Assembly (NCBI GenBank): GCA_015063545.1
Contig: SVTX01000001.1
Coordinates: forward strand, 87,994 to 145,011
DNA from: Oscillospiraceae bacterium
GTDB taxonomy: Bacteria; Bacillota; Clostridia; Oscillospirales; CAG-272
Direction of reading: 5' to 3'
Length of the DNA: 57,018 nucleotides
Shown: positions 34,278 to 44,631 of the stretch, one piece after another
Numbering within the stretch: the stretch's first letter is position 1
Layout of the letters: each line of letters starts with the position of its first letter
Program-made: the position numbers and the translations under genes
Notes under the pieces: generated by a model
Database searches by the model: none
What the model saw: only the letters and a program-made list of their open reading frames with translations
What the model was told of the DNA's origin: nothing

Positions 34278-36476
34278 ATGAAATATACGGATAAAGAAAA
34301 GATATGGTCTTTGCGTTATACGGAGAATGAGCAGTCAGCGATCGCGATAATGAATTTATCAAAGTCGTTGAATATCTCACCCGTTTGCGCAAAGCTGATA
34401 TATAACAGAGGATATTCCGAGCCCGAGGCGGCGAAGGGATTTTTAAATACAGACGAGGGATGCCTGCATAATCCTTACCAAATGAAGGATATGGACAAGG
34501 CGGTGCAAAGGATCTCACAGGCGATAAATACAGGAGAAAGAATCACGGTATACGGTGACTATGACGTTGACGGAGTTACTTCGGTCAGCCTTATGTACCT
34601 GTATTTTAAATCTTGCGGCGCAGATATAGATTACTATATTCCTTCCAGAAGCAAGGAAGGCTACGGTGTATCTGTGTCAGCTATTGATAGGTTACACGAA
34701 AAAGGAACAAGTCTCATCATAACGGTGGATACAGGAATAACCGCAAACAGCGAGGTTGAATATGCAAAGACCTTGGGTATAGACGTGGTGGTTACAGATC
34801 ATCATGAATGTTACGGTATCTTGCCCGATGCACAGGCGGTAGTAAATCCTCACCGTCCCGATTGCGAGTATCCCTTTGACGAGCTTGCGGGTGTTGGAGT
34901 GGTGTTTAAACTTGTTTGCGCTTATGAGGAGCATCTTCACCCCGAGTTTTCCCGCGAAGAATGCGCCAGACGTATTTGCAAAGAATATATAGATCTGGTT
35001 GCCATCGGTACGGTAGCTGACGTTATGCCTTTGTGCGATGAAAACAGATATATAGTCAGCTTCGGATTGAAGAAAATATCCGAAACCGACAGATGCGGTC
35101 TTGTCGCGCTTATCGAGATGGCGAGTGCGTCGTCGGGAAATTCACAGCCTGCGATCGGAGTGGCGCAAAAGCCCAAAAAGCGCAAGATAAATACAGGCTT
35201 TATCGGATTTACTCTCGCGCCCAGAATAAATGCTGCGGGCAGAATAAGCTCTGCGCAAAAGGCTGTTGAGCTTCTTTTGTGCGAGAATTATGACGAGGCG
35301 ATTGAGAAGGCGCAGGAACTGTGCGAAATAAATCTTTGCAGACAGATAGAGGAAAACCGTATTGCTGAGCAGGCATATAAAATGATCGAGCAGACGCATG
35401 ACTTTGAAAAGCATAAGGTCATAATTCTTGATAACGATTCATGGCAACAGGGAATTATAGGTATCGTATCCTCCAGAATAACAGAGAAATACGGACTTCC
35501 GTCAATTCTTGTTTCCTACGAGGGTGCGACTCGCGGCTTTGCAAGCTCCGACGACATAGGAAAGGGTTCGGGCAGAAGCATCAAGGGGTTGAATCTGGTC
35601 GATGCGCTTAATGCATGTGAGGATCTTCTTGAAAAATTCGGAGGACATGAGCTTGCAGCAGGACTTTCGGTACGCAGAGGAAATATTGACTTGTTGCGCG
35701 AAAAAATAAATGAATATGCCGCAGAGCATCTTACTGATGACGACATAAAGGTAAGATACGAGGCAGATTGCGAACTGGATATAAACGATGCGACCATGGC
35801 TTTGGCAAACGAGATAGAGATGCTTGAGCCGTTTGGCGTTGCGAATTCAACACCCGTTTTTCTTATTAGGGATCTCGAAGTCGATAGGATCATCTCTCTC
35901 GGCGCGGGAAATCACAGCAAGATCTTTTTCTCTCCCAATGCTACGTCTGTGAGCGCGGTTTGCTTTGGTGTTACAACGTCAGAGCTTAGTTTTTGCCGTG
36001 GCGAAAAGGTGGATTTGTTGTGTCAACTGTCCATAAACGAATTCCGAGGAGTCAAGTCACTTCAGCTTATAGTGCAGGATATACGGCTGTCCGAGGGATA
36101 CGCGATTAAAAGAGAAGCAGATAAAAAGAGATATTTGGAAATTTCCGGCGGCGGAGAGTTTGACAGGGAAGAGTGTTTTGTCCCCAGTCGAGACGAAGTT
36201 GCGCGGGTATACAAATTTCTGCGTTACGAGATAGGCGAGGGACATACAGCATTTTCTGACAGAATGTTGAAGTCTGTAATTGACAGTTCGCCCGAAGTAA
36301 GCATAAATTATGTAAAGCTAAGATTTATTCTTGATATACTTAATGATATGAAGGTGATGAGCGTCACCGAGATATCCGAAGGGATATTTGAATTTGGTCT
36401 TTGTCAGAACGCTCAAAAAACAAGCATTGAAAATTCAAACGTATTTAAAATGCTTTCAGCTCGTTGCAGGGGATAA
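34278..36476 (+). CDS. recJ: Single-stranded-DNA-specific exonuclease RecJ
   Basis: 732 residues. DHH motifs are intact: YGDYDVDGVTS near 94, VDTGI near 151, VTDHHE near 173, and DHHA1-domain GGHELAAGLSV near 455. RecJ degrades single-stranded DNA 5' to 3' in recombination and mismatch repair. The C-terminal ~150 residues form the extra domain of the long Firmicutes RecJ. The stop overlaps the relA ATG. Confidence 0.95.
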   Translation: MKYTDKEKIWSLRYTENEQSAIAIMNLSKSLNISPVCAKLIYNRGYSEPEAAKGFLNTDEGCLHNPYQMKDMDKAVQRISQAINTGERITVYGDYDVDGVTSVSLMYLYFKSCGADIDYYIPSRSKEGYGVSVSAIDRLHEKGTSLIITVDTGITANSEVEYAKTLGIDVVVTDHHECYGILPDAQAVVNPHRPDCEYPFDELAGVGVVFKLVCAYEEHLHPEFSREECARRICKEYIDLVAIGTVADVMPLCDENRYIVSFGLKKISETDRCGLVALIEMASASSGNSQPAIGVAQKPKKRKINTGFIGFTLAPRINAAGRISSAQKAVELLLCENYDEAIEKAQELCEINLCRQIEENRIAEQAYKMIEQTHDFEKHKVIILDNDSWQQGIIGIVSSRITEKYGLPSILVSYEGATRGFASSDDIGKGSGRSIKGLNLVDALNACEDLLEKFGGHELAAGLSVRRGNIDLLREKINEYAAEHLTDDDIKVRYEADCELDINDATMALANEIEMLEPFGVANSTPVFLIRDLEVDRIISLGAGNHSKIFFSPNATSVSAVCFGVTTSELSFCRGEKVDLLCQLSINEFRGVKSLQLIVQDIRLSEGYAIKREADKKRYLEISGGGEFDREECFVPSRDEVARVYKFLRYEIGEGHTAFSDRMLKSVIDSSPEVSINYVKLRFILDILNDMKVMSVTEISEGIFEFGLCQNAQKTSIENSNVFKMLSARCRG

Positions 36477-38752
36477 TGAGGCATATCGCCTATCCCTGTG
36501 ATAAGACTATACAGGAGATAGCACGTATAATGAATACTACCCCCCATACGGACATAACTGCGCTTCTTGCGATGCTTAGAGGCACAGAGAAAAAATACAA
36601 CTTAGAAAAAATTCAAAAAGCATACGATTATGCAAATGCTCTTCACGAAGGACAGTTCAGAGCAAGCGGAGAAGCTTATATTTCCCATCCGGTTGCAGTT
36701 GCCGAAATAGTCGCAAGCCTTGAACTTGATACCGATTCTATATGCGCGGCGCTTCTTCACGATACGGTTGAGGACTGTTCCGAAAAGACGGATCTTAAAG
36801 AAATAGAAAAGCTTTTCGGCAAGGACGTTGCGCTTTTGGTTGACGGACTCACAAAGCTTGTCGCGCTTCAGCTTGACGACAAGGAAGAGCAGCACATAGA
36901 GAATTTGCGAAAAATGCTTCTCGCTATGTCAAAGGACGTGCGAGTAATATTTATAAAGCTCTGCGACAGGTTGCACAATATGCGTACGCTTGATGCGAAG
37001 GCTGAAAACAAGCGCAGAATGACGGCTCTTGAGACCATGCAGGTTTACGCGCCCCTGGCTCACCGTCTCGGTATGCAGAAGATAAAGCAAGAGCTTGAAA
37101 ATCTCGGCTTGCGTTACCTCGATCCCATAGGATATGCAGAGGTTCGCGGAGATATGGAGGCAAAATACGGTCAAAGCCTCAATTTTATTGAGGGTATAAG
37201 AAACTCTATATCCGAAAAACTGACCGAAAACAACATACATTTCACGCTCGAAGGCAGAATAAAGACCGTATATAGCATTTACAAAAAGATGTATAATCAA
37301 AATAAGAGTTTTGATGAGATATATGACTTTTACGCGCTGAGAATAATCGTTGATACCGAGCTTGAGTGTTATGCGTCACTCGGTATTATTCACGAAATGT
37401 TTAATTCTATTCCCGGACGCTTTAAAGATTATATATCTACTCCTAAGCCCAATATGTACCGTTCGCTCCATACGACCGTTATCGGTCGTGACGGTATTCC
37501 GTTTGAGGTACAGATCAGAACGCACGAGATGCATCATATAGCGGAATACGGTATTGCCGCGCACTGGAAATACAAGTCCGGAGCTTCCTCTAAGGAAGAA
37601 ATGGACAAAAAGCTTGAGTGGATATCCAAGCTTGTCGAGGCAGAGGATGATACCCGTGATCCGGATGAGTTTATGAACGCACTGAAGACGGATATTTTCC
37701 ATGATGAGGTATTCGTGTTCACCCCTAAGGGAGACGTTATTGCGCTTCCGCAGGGAGCGACAGTAATAGACTTTGCATATGCGATACATTCAGCCGTAGG
37801 AAACAAGATGATGGGTGCAAAGATCAACGGAATGATAGTTCCCATTGACCGTGTAGTGCAAAACGGTGAGATAATAGAGATAATTACGTCGTCTGCCATG
37901 AAAGGCCCCGGACGCGACTGGATAAATATCGTAAAGACAAGTGAAGCGCGCGCAAAGATAAGACAGTGGTTTAAGAAAGAGACCAGATCTGAGAACATTG
38001 TTGTAGGACGAAATGTTGCGGAGACAGAATTCAGAAAGTTCTCGGTGCGTTTGTCAGAACAGAAAAAGAGCGATTGCGTGGCAGCCGTAGCACCTAAGCT
38101 CGGGTTTACAAGCGCAGACGACCTTTATAACGCTCTCGGTTACGGCGGAGTATCTTTGCAGAAATTCGGTTCAAAGCTTAAGGATGAGATAAGCAAGTAT
38201 ATAGAGCCCGATACAGATGCCGCGCCTATAGATGAACAGACCGTGGTAAAAACAGTTGCGCGCCCAAGACATCTGAAGTCCAATAGCGGAATAATCGTTG
38301 ACGGTGAGGCGGGATGTCAGGTCAAATTTGCAAAATGCTGTAATCCCTTGCCGGGCGATGAGGTTATAGGTTTTGTGACGAAGGGATACGGCATATCCAT
38401 CCACAAGAAAGACTGTCCCAATGTAATAGATGGGCAGAAAAACTCCGAAAATGCAGACAGATGGAAAGAAGCGTATTGGGAAGAGCCTGAGATCACAAGC
38501 ACGACCAGAAACGTATACGAGGCGCACCTGCAGCTCTTTACGGAGGACCGTGTGGGAATGCTCGCGGATATAGCTGTTGCTCTTGCGGATATGAAGGTTG
38601 CAATATTGCACGTTAATTCCCAAAAGCGAAACGGCGGCAGATGTATCATAAATCTTAAGATCAGCTGTAAAAATATTGAGCATTACAATTCGATAGTATC
38701 AAGGCTGCACTCTCTTGACGGAGTAGAGAATGTTGCGCGTGGATATTCGTAA
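36476..38752 (+). CDS. relA: Bifunctional (p)ppGpp synthetase/hydrolase, RelA/SpoT family
   Basis: 758 residues from the ATG overlapping the recJ stop (AGGGG upstream); an ATG at 36530 with AGGAGA is the main alternative. The HD hydrolase motif HDTVED is near 93, the synthetase segment FKDYISTPKPNMYRSLHT near 316, a TGS domain (VFTPKGDVIALPQGATVIDFAYAIHS) near 415, and a C-terminal ACT domain. Both catalytic centres look intact. It sets the stringent alarmone level. It follows recJ and precedes dtd, the usual clostridial order. Confidence 0.95.
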   Translation: MRHIAYPCDKTIQEIARIMNTTPHTDITALLAMLRGTEKKYNLEKIQKAYDYANALHEGQFRASGEAYISHPVAVAEIVASLELDTDSICAALLHDTVEDCSEKTDLKEIEKLFGKDVALLVDGLTKLVALQLDDKEEQHIENLRKMLLAMSKDVRVIFIKLCDRLHNMRTLDAKAENKRRMTALETMQVYAPLAHRLGMQKIKQELENLGLRYLDPIGYAEVRGDMEAKYGQSLNFIEGIRNSISEKLTENNIHFTLEGRIKTVYSIYKKMYNQNKSFDEIYDFYALRIIVDTELECYASLGIIHEMFNSIPGRFKDYISTPKPNMYRSLHTTVIGRDGIPFEVQIRTHEMHHIAEYGIAAHWKYKSGASSKEEMDKKLEWISKLVEAEDDTRDPDEFMNALKTDIFHDEVFVFTPKGDVIALPQGATVIDFAYAIHSAVGNKMMGAKINGMIVPIDRVVQNGEIIEIITSSAMKGPGRDWINIVKTSEARAKIRQWFKKETRSENIVVGRNVAETEFRKFSVRLSEQKKSDCVAAVAPKLGFTSADDLYNALGYGGVSLQKFGSKLKDEISKYIEPDTDAAPIDEQTVVKTVARPRHLKSNSGIIVDGEAGCQVKFAKCCNPLPGDEVIGFVTKGYGISIHKKDCPNVIDGQKNSENADRWKEAYWEEPEITSTTRNVYEAHLQLFTEDRVGMLADIAVALADMKVAILHVNSQKRNGGRCIINLKISCKNIEHYNSIVSRLHSLDGVENVARGYS

Positions 38753-38774
38753 TATAAATTTATAAGGACAGTAT

Positions 38775-39236
38775 ATGAAAGCAGTACTTCAAAGAGTAAA
38801 ACAGGCTAAGGTAGAGGTGGACGGAGCAGTTACGGGAGAATGCGGAGAGGGTCTTATGATACTTCTCGGAGTAGCGAAGGGTGACTGTGAGACCGACGCA
38901 GAGCTACTTGTAAGAAAAATATGTAATTTGCGTATATTTTGCGACGAAAACGACAAGATGAACCTTTCCGTAAAAGATATAAACGGAGAGGCGCTTGTGA
39001 TATCGCAGTTCACACTTATGGCAAACTACAGACACGGTAACCGCCCGGATTATATGGATTCGGCATCGCCGGAAGAGGCAAACAGACTTTATGAGTACTT
39101 CAAATCCCTCATGGCTCGGGAACTCAGACACGTAGGATGCGGAGTATTCGGAGCGCACATGGACGTGACGCTCACAAACAACGGACCCGTGACAATAGTA
39201 ATGGACAGTAACGTACTTAAAACAAAAAAGAGTTAA
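38775..39236 (+). CDS. dtd: D-aminoacyl-tRNA deacylase
   Basis: 153 residues. The active-site motifs SQFTL (near 77) and NNGPVTI (near 135) are present. Dtd hydrolyses D-aminoacyl-tRNAs and mischarged Gly-tRNAAla. It lies 22 nt after relA, as in most Firmicutes. Confidence 0.96.
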   Translation: MKAVLQRVKQAKVEVDGAVTGECGEGLMILLGVAKGDCETDAELLVRKICNLRIFCDENDKMNLSVKDINGEALVISQFTLMANYRHGNRPDYMDSASPEEANRLYEYFKSLMARELRHVGCGVFGAHMDVTLTNNGPVTIVMDSNVLKTKKS

Positions 39237-39266
39237 CTTGTTCAAAAGAAAGGAATTTACTTTAAT

Positions 39267-40760
39267 ATGAAGGTCCATATCAGTGGAAATGTAAATCATT
39301 ACTATGTGCAGATGCTGTGCATGATATTTTTTCCCGGAGCGCATTTTTCGGAAAATGAGGAGCTACACGAGGACACTCCCGTGTTGGATCTGAGTCTTGC
39401 CGAGGAGGAGACCGGAATAAGGGTTAATGTAAAGCTTACGCATGGTGACAAGAGTGCGGAATGCGAGAGATTTGGAGAATACCGAGAAGGCATAACTCTT
39501 GATCGCCTAAAGAAAATGACTATCGGCGAGGCGATCATAAAAGCAGGCGGTGAGCTTCTGGGTTATCGCCCGTCGTGGGGAATGCTTATAGGTGTAAGAC
39601 CGTCAAAGGTGGCAACCGAAATGCTTCAAAGCGGCATGCCCAAGACACGAGTCAAGAAGGCTCTTGCTAGTGAATATTTCGTTATTCCCAAGAAGGCGGC
39701 GCTGGCGACCGACGTTGCACTTAACGAAGCTAAGATAATAGGAACTCCCGACAAAAAGGATTGCAGTGTTTATATTTCAGTTCCGTTTTGTCCTACAAGA
39801 TGCGCATATTGCTCATTTGTCTCATATACCTCACCAAAGCTTCTGGCGACTATACCCGACTATCTTGACAGGCTGAATGTCGAGCTTGTAAAGACGTTTG
39901 ATCTTATCAAAAAGCTTGATCTGAATATCAAAACGGTATATATCGGCGGAGGCACGCCCACCATACTTGATGAGACACAGTTGGAAAGATTGTTGCGCAC
40001 TGTTTCGGAAAATATAGACATATCAAAGCTTGAGGAATATACCCTTGAAGCGGGAAGACCTGATACTGTAACTGAGGAAAAATTCAGAATCGCCAAGGCA
40101 TACGGCGTAAATCGTGTCAGCGTAAATCCTCAGATACTCAACGATGACGTTCTCAAAAAGATAGGCAGAGCGCACAACACAGAGGATTTCCTTCGCGCAT
40201 ATGATATGGCGAGAAATTCGGGCATTCCGATAATAAATACAGACATTATCGCAGGACTTCCCGGGGATAGATTTTCGACATTCTCGGCATCATTTGATAA
40301 GCTCTTGCCCCTTCGTCCCGAAAATATTACGGTACATACCTTCAGCGTAAAGAAGGCTTGCGATGCGTTAAAGCACGACAGCAATATATACTCCATGCGC
40401 GGCGGTGACGTTGGAAAATGCGTGGACTATTCACAGATAAAGACCAAGTTTGCAGGCTACATACCTTATTACATGTACCGACAGAAGAACACCGTCGGAA
40501 ACTATGAAAACGTAGGCTTCGCTCTTGAGGGTACTGAAGGACTTTATAACATCTACATGATGGAGGAAGTACATTCCATATTCGCGGCAGGCGCGGGAGC
40601 AGTTTCAAAATTTGTGGATTATGCTCCTTCAAATGGCGAGAAGAGAGTGATAGAAAGATTTTTCAATGCCAAATATCCCTACGAATATCTTTCATGTGAC
40701 AAGATAGACGAAAAAATAGCGGCGGCAGAAGAATTTTATATAAAGAGAGGTCTTTGTTGA
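39267..40760 (+). CDS. hemZ: Coproporphyrinogen dehydrogenase HemZ-type radical SAM protein
   Basis: 497 residues. The N-terminal ~165 residues are specific to HemZ; the radical SAM core begins with SVPFCPTRCAYCSF (CxxxCxxC near 175) and has YIGGGTPT near 230 and ITVHTFSVKKA near 357. HemZ is annotated as oxygen-independent coproporphyrinogen III dehydrogenase, but no other heme gene is here and many anaerobes carry it without a full pathway, so another role is possible. AAAGGA lies 13 nt upstream. Confidence 0.88.
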   Translation: MKVHISGNVNHYYVQMLCMIFFPGAHFSENEELHEDTPVLDLSLAEEETGIRVNVKLTHGDKSAECERFGEYREGITLDRLKKMTIGEAIIKAGGELLGYRPSWGMLIGVRPSKVATEMLQSGMPKTRVKKALASEYFVIPKKAALATDVALNEAKIIGTPDKKDCSVYISVPFCPTRCAYCSFVSYTSPKLLATIPDYLDRLNVELVKTFDLIKKLDLNIKTVYIGGGTPTILDETQLERLLRTVSENIDISKLEEYTLEAGRPDTVTEEKFRIAKAYGVNRVSVNPQILNDDVLKKIGRAHNTEDFLRAYDMARNSGIPIINTDIIAGLPGDRFSTFSASFDKLLPLRPENITVHTFSVKKACDALKHDSNIYSMRGGDVGKCVDYSQIKTKFAGYIPYYMYRQKNTVGNYENVGFALEGTEGLYNIYMMEEVHSIFAAGAGAVSKFVDYAPSNGEKRVIERFFNAKYPYEYLSCDKIDEKIAAAEEFYIKRGLC

Positions 40761-40821
40761 CTGTGTTAGCGTGTGATTTGCGGAATACAATATTATTATA
40801 TTTCGCATAGGAGGATTATAG

Positions 40822-41718
40822 ATGAATACACAGTACAAAACGGCATATCCCAAAATAGATAAAGATTTTGTGGCGGAATGCGACGCAAAATTCGATCGGA
40901 TGTTAAATATGACTACCGATCGGATATGCAAAGACAGAGACGTCAGGGTGGTGGGTATAACGGGCCCAACCTGTTCGGGAAAAACCACGGCGGCAAAGAA
41001 GGTAATAGGCTATTACCGTTCTCACGGAATAAAGCTCCACGTTATATCACTTGACGATTTTTTCAAAGATCAATTTTCCCGCGAGGACGAAATAGACCCC
41101 AAAAACGTGGATTTTGATTCTCCCGATACCTTTGACACAGAGGAATTTTATTCATTTGTGACGGATCTGTTTTCAAACGGAGAGGCACAAAAGCCCATAT
41201 TCGATTTCGTGACGGGAGACAGAAGCCGTCGGGAAACAGTTATAAACGGAGATGGAGACGTATTTCTTTTTGAGGGAATACAGCTTCTTTATCCGCAAGT
41301 GGATAAAATAATTCGTCAAATGAACGGAAAAAGCATATATCTGTGCGCCGAAAGCGGAATTCAGGTAGGAGATATATCTGTTTCCAAAGAGGAATTGCGT
41401 CTTATGCGCAGACTTGTCAGAGACAGCAATTTCCGCGCGGCGGATCCCATTTTTACGCTTGACCTTTGGGAAAGTGTAAGAAGAAATGAGGATATAAATA
41501 TACTTCCTTACGCTCACCGCTGTGATATTTGCATAGACACCACATTGGAATATGAGCTTAACATATTGAAGCCATATCTTGAAAAGATTCTCGGAGAGAT
41601 AGCCCCGGATAGTGAGCATTACAGCTTTTGCAGGCGAGTGCTGGATATGCTTTCGGGCATAAATGATATCAACAGAGAAGTGTTAAGCGATAACTCTCTT
41701 TATAATGAATTTGTATAA
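40822..41718 (+). CDS. Uridine kinase-like nucleoside kinase (P-loop)
   Basis: 298 residues. Walker A GPTCSGKTTAAKKV is near 50, with SLDDFFKDQFSRED near 78 and an FEGIQLLYP Walker B region near 152; the order matches the uridine/phosphoribulokinase superfamily. These clostridial kinases lack the usual short Udk length and may phosphorylate another nucleoside. AGGAGG lies 7 nt upstream, after a GCGGAATA/TATTTCGC hairpin at 40780-40806. It is followed by the amidohydrolase, possibly for nucleoside salvage. Confidence 0.8.
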   Translation: MNTQYKTAYPKIDKDFVAECDAKFDRMLNMTTDRICKDRDVRVVGITGPTCSGKTTAAKKVIGYYRSHGIKLHVISLDDFFKDQFSREDEIDPKNVDFDSPDTFDTEEFYSFVTDLFSNGEAQKPIFDFVTGDRSRRETVINGDGDVFLFEGIQLLYPQVDKIIRQMNGKSIYLCAESGIQVGDISVSKEELRLMRRLVRDSNFRAADPIFTLDLWESVRRNEDINILPYAHRCDICIDTTLEYELNILKPYLEKILGEIAPDSEHYSFCRRVLDMLSGINDINREVLSDNSLYNEFV

Positions 41719-41738
41719 AAAGGAAATAAAAAAGGAAA

Positions 41739-43028
41739 ATGAAAATACTTTTTAAAAACGTGCATTTGCCCGAAGAATACGGATTTGGCATGGGCAGTGT
41801 AAATGTTTTGGTAAATGATAAAATTATAGCTTATGTAGGTAAAGATCTTCCGAGTGGGGAGGCAGACAGAATAATTGAGGGACAAGGCAATTTGCTCGCC
41901 CCTGCATTCTATAATGCGCACTGTCACAGCGCAATGACACTGTTTCGCGGCTACGGAGACGATCTGGCTCTCAGAGAATGGCTGGACACAAAGATACTTC
42001 CCGCAGAAGAGCTTTTGAACGATACGCGTGTTTATTACGGCTCTGTAATGGCAATAGCCGAGATGATAAAAAACGGTGTGGTATCCTTTTCGGATATGTA
42101 CTTTTTTTTGGATTCCACCGCGCGCGCGGTCGGAGAGTGCGGAGTAAAGGCAAATATATCACGTTCGGTAGTATCCTTTGATCCTGATCTTGATGTTTTG
42201 ACCGACTCAAGAATCAAGGAAGGGCTCGATGCGTACAATAAGTGGCATAATGAGTTTGACGGAAGACTTCGTGTAGATATGTCGGTGCATGCGGAATATT
42301 CAAACGTTGAAAAATGTTGCAGATATGTCGGTGAGCTTGCAAAGGATCTCGGCACGGGAATTCAGCTCCATTTGTCCGAGACGAAGAGTGAGCATGAAAA
42401 GTGCATAGCTGAGCGCGGCATGACACCTGCGGAATTTTTTGAAAGTACGGGAGTATTTGATGTTCCCGTAACTGCGGCTCATTGCGTGTGGGTAAGCGAC
42501 AGCGATATAAAAATACTCGCCGATAAGGGTGTAAGCGTAGCGCATAACCCTGTAAGTAACTTAAAGCTTGCAAGCGGCATAATGCCTTATAACAAGATGA
42601 GGGATGCGGGAATAAACATTGCGCTTGGAACAGACGGAGTGGCTTCTAATAATAAACTCAGCGTTCTCCGCGAGATGCAGTATGCGGCGCTTATTCACAA
42701 GGGCAATACTTATAGTGCTTGCGCAACTCGCGCCTCGGATATGATAAAATGCGCGACCGAAAACGGAGCAAGGGCTCAGGGCAGAGAAAAGTGTGGCAGA
42801 GTGGAGGTTGGATACAACGCAGATCTTATTTTGGTAAATATGAACTCTGTCAATAATATTCCCGTATTCAGTTATGATTCGGCTCTCACTTACAGCGCGT
42901 GTGAATCCGATATACTTATTACCATGTGTGACGGACGCATACTTTACGAGTATGGAGAATATACTTCAATTGATATAGAGAAGATCACGGCAGAGGCGAA
43001 AGACGTCTTTGCGCACTATTTCGATTGA
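41739..43028 (+). CDS. Amidohydrolase, S-adenosylhomocysteine/methylthioadenosine deaminase type
   Basis: 429 residues. Metal-site motifs include NAHCHSAMTLFRGYGDDLALREWL near 57-81, HLSETKSEHE near 210, TAAHCVW near 244 and GTDGVASNN near 300. This pattern matches the MtaD/SsnA deaminase branch of the amidohydrolase superfamily, which deaminates adenosine-like substrates. Nucleoside deamination next to a nucleoside-kinase-like gene is consistent. Substrate is unproven. Confidence 0.85.
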   Translation: MKILFKNVHLPEEYGFGMGSVNVLVNDKIIAYVGKDLPSGEADRIIEGQGNLLAPAFYNAHCHSAMTLFRGYGDDLALREWLDTKILPAEELLNDTRVYYGSVMAIAEMIKNGVVSFSDMYFFLDSTARAVGECGVKANISRSVVSFDPDLDVLTDSRIKEGLDAYNKWHNEFDGRLRVDMSVHAEYSNVEKCCRYVGELAKDLGTGIQLHLSETKSEHEKCIAERGMTPAEFFESTGVFDVPVTAAHCVWVSDSDIKILADKGVSVAHNPVSNLKLASGIMPYNKMRDAGINIALGTDGVASNNKLSVLREMQYAALIHKGNTYSACATRASDMIKCATENGARAQGREKCGRVEVGYNADLILVNMNSVNNIPVFSYDSALTYSACESDILITMCDGRILYEYGEYTSIDIEKITAEAKDVFAHYFD

Positions 43029-43043
43029 GGGGTGTAGATATTA

Positions 43044-44627
43044 TTGAGACGTGTTGAGGGGGAAACAAACGAAAAAAGCAGGAAGTTTATATCCGGCGTT
43101 TATGTTTTGACGCTTTCAACAGTTATCGTTAAAGTAATAGGTCTTATATATAAAATTCCCATGCTGAAGCTACTGGGTAATGTCGGCATGGGATACTTTA
43201 ATTGTGCTTATGAAATATACGCATCGTTTTGCGTGATATCAACGTCGGGCATGCCGGTCGCGATGTCACTTCTGATATCCGGAACAAAAGATGAGGGTAG
43301 AAGAAAAAGAATATTCAAGGTCGCCCTATTTACGTTTTTTGTTATCGGCGTGTTGTGCATGGCGCTGATACTTGGACTGGCGCATCCGTTTTCCGTATTT
43401 TTGGGAAGCCCGGACACGTATGTGTCGCTCTTGTGTATTTCTCCTGCTATATTTTTTATATGCCTCTCAAGCGCTGTGAAGGGGTATTTCCAAGGGCTTG
43501 GAGAAATGAACCGCACCGCTGTATCACAGGTCATAGAAGCTGTTGGTAAGCTTGCGTTTGGATTGCTTTTTGCAAGCTTGTCCGTAAGGCTTGGCATGGA
43601 ACTTAAATATATTGCTTCAATGGCGGTGCTGGGACTGACACTGGCGGAAATGTTGTCCGCTGCATATTTGTTTGTCTCTAAAGGCAAAGCTCCACCGTGT
43701 GTTGACGATGGGCAAAAAGACAGGAAAGTGTTTGGCGAGCTTATGAGGACGACGATTCCCATAACGGTTTCGGCATCGGTGTTGAGTATAACGAAGCTTG
43801 TGGATATGACAATGATATTCAGAAGGCTTGGCAGTTTGGGTTATGACAGCAATTTGATAAATGCCATATACGGCAGTTACACGACTTTGGCAATACCTCT
43901 TTTTAGTCTCGCTCCCGCGCTGGTCAGCTCGATAGCTTTACCGCTTATTCCGGCGATTTCGTCAGCTAACGCGGAGAAAAACACAGAAATGCAGGATCAG
44001 ATAGCCCGCAGAGCATTTAAACTCACAGCGCTGATATCAGCACCCATAGGCGCCGGACTTGTAATATTTTCAAGACCGATATTAGAGCTTATCTTTTCGG
44101 GTGAGCATGAGGCGATATCTTACGCAGCGCCGCTTTTGACAGTGCTGGGGCTTTCCGTGCTTTTGTCCTGCCTTATAAGTGTGCAGAATGCATTGTTGCA
44201 AGCATATCACAAGCCTAATCTTCCAATCATATCTATGCTGTGTGGCTCGGCACTCAAAATAGCGCTCTGTTATTGGCTTGTCGGTAATGAAAGCGTAAAT
44301 ACTTATGGCATCCCGATAGGTACGTTTGCTTGTGACGTTTGCATAAGCGCGATGAATTTTGCTTTTCTGGCAAAGCACTCGCCCCTCAAATTTAAATTTT
44401 CGGACATTTTGGCAAAGCCGTACTTTTGCGCGATATTAGCGTGTATCGCATCTTATCTGTTGGCGCTGACGGTGAAAATTCCAAATTGCGGAATTGCCAT
44501 AGATGTGCTGATAAAAATTGGCGTGTCTGCGGCGGCGTATTTGATACTTTTGTTTATCACCCGCACATTAGATAAAAATGAAATAAACATATTACTGTTA
44601 AAAAACACAACACATAAAAGGACGTAA
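43044..44627 (+). CDS. SpoVB/YabM-type lipid flippase (MOP superfamily)
   Basis: 527 residues from a TTG start with GAGGGG 11 nt upstream. About 14 transmembrane helices; N-terminal KFISGVYVLTLSTVIVKVIGLIYKIPMLKLLGNVGMG is the SpoVB family opening. These proteins flip undecaprenyl-linked glycans; SpoVB is required for spore cortex in B. subtilis. Position just upstream of mazG matches YabM. No sigma-E-like element with 14-bp spacing was found upstream. Confidence 0.88.
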   Translation: MRRVEGETNEKSRKFISGVYVLTLSTVIVKVIGLIYKIPMLKLLGNVGMGYFNCAYEIYASFCVISTSGMPVAMSLLISGTKDEGRRKRIFKVALFTFFVIGVLCMALILGLAHPFSVFLGSPDTYVSLLCISPAIFFICLSSAVKGYFQGLGEMNRTAVSQVIEAVGKLAFGLLFASLSVRLGMELKYIASMAVLGLTLAEMLSAAYLFVSKGKAPPCVDDGQKDRKVFGELMRTTIPITVSASVLSITKLVDMTMIFRRLGSLGYDSNLINAIYGSYTTLAIPLFSLAPALVSSIALPLIPAISSANAEKNTEMQDQIARRAFKLTALISAPIGAGLVIFSRPILELIFSGEHEAISYAAPLLTVLGLSVLLSCLISVQNALLQAYHKPNLPIISMLCGSALKIALCYWLVGNESVNTYGIPIGTFACDVCISAMNFAFLAKHSPLKFKFSDILAKPYFCAILACIASYLLALTVKIPNCGIAIDVLIKIGVSAAAYLILLFITRTLDKNEINILLLKNTTHKRT

Positions 44628-44631
44628 AAAA

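Noticed and set aside
42900-43044. Sigma-E-like promoter before the SpoVB/YabM gene
   Set aside because: Candidate CATA and GAATA words occur, but no pair has the 14-bp spacing with an acceptable -10.
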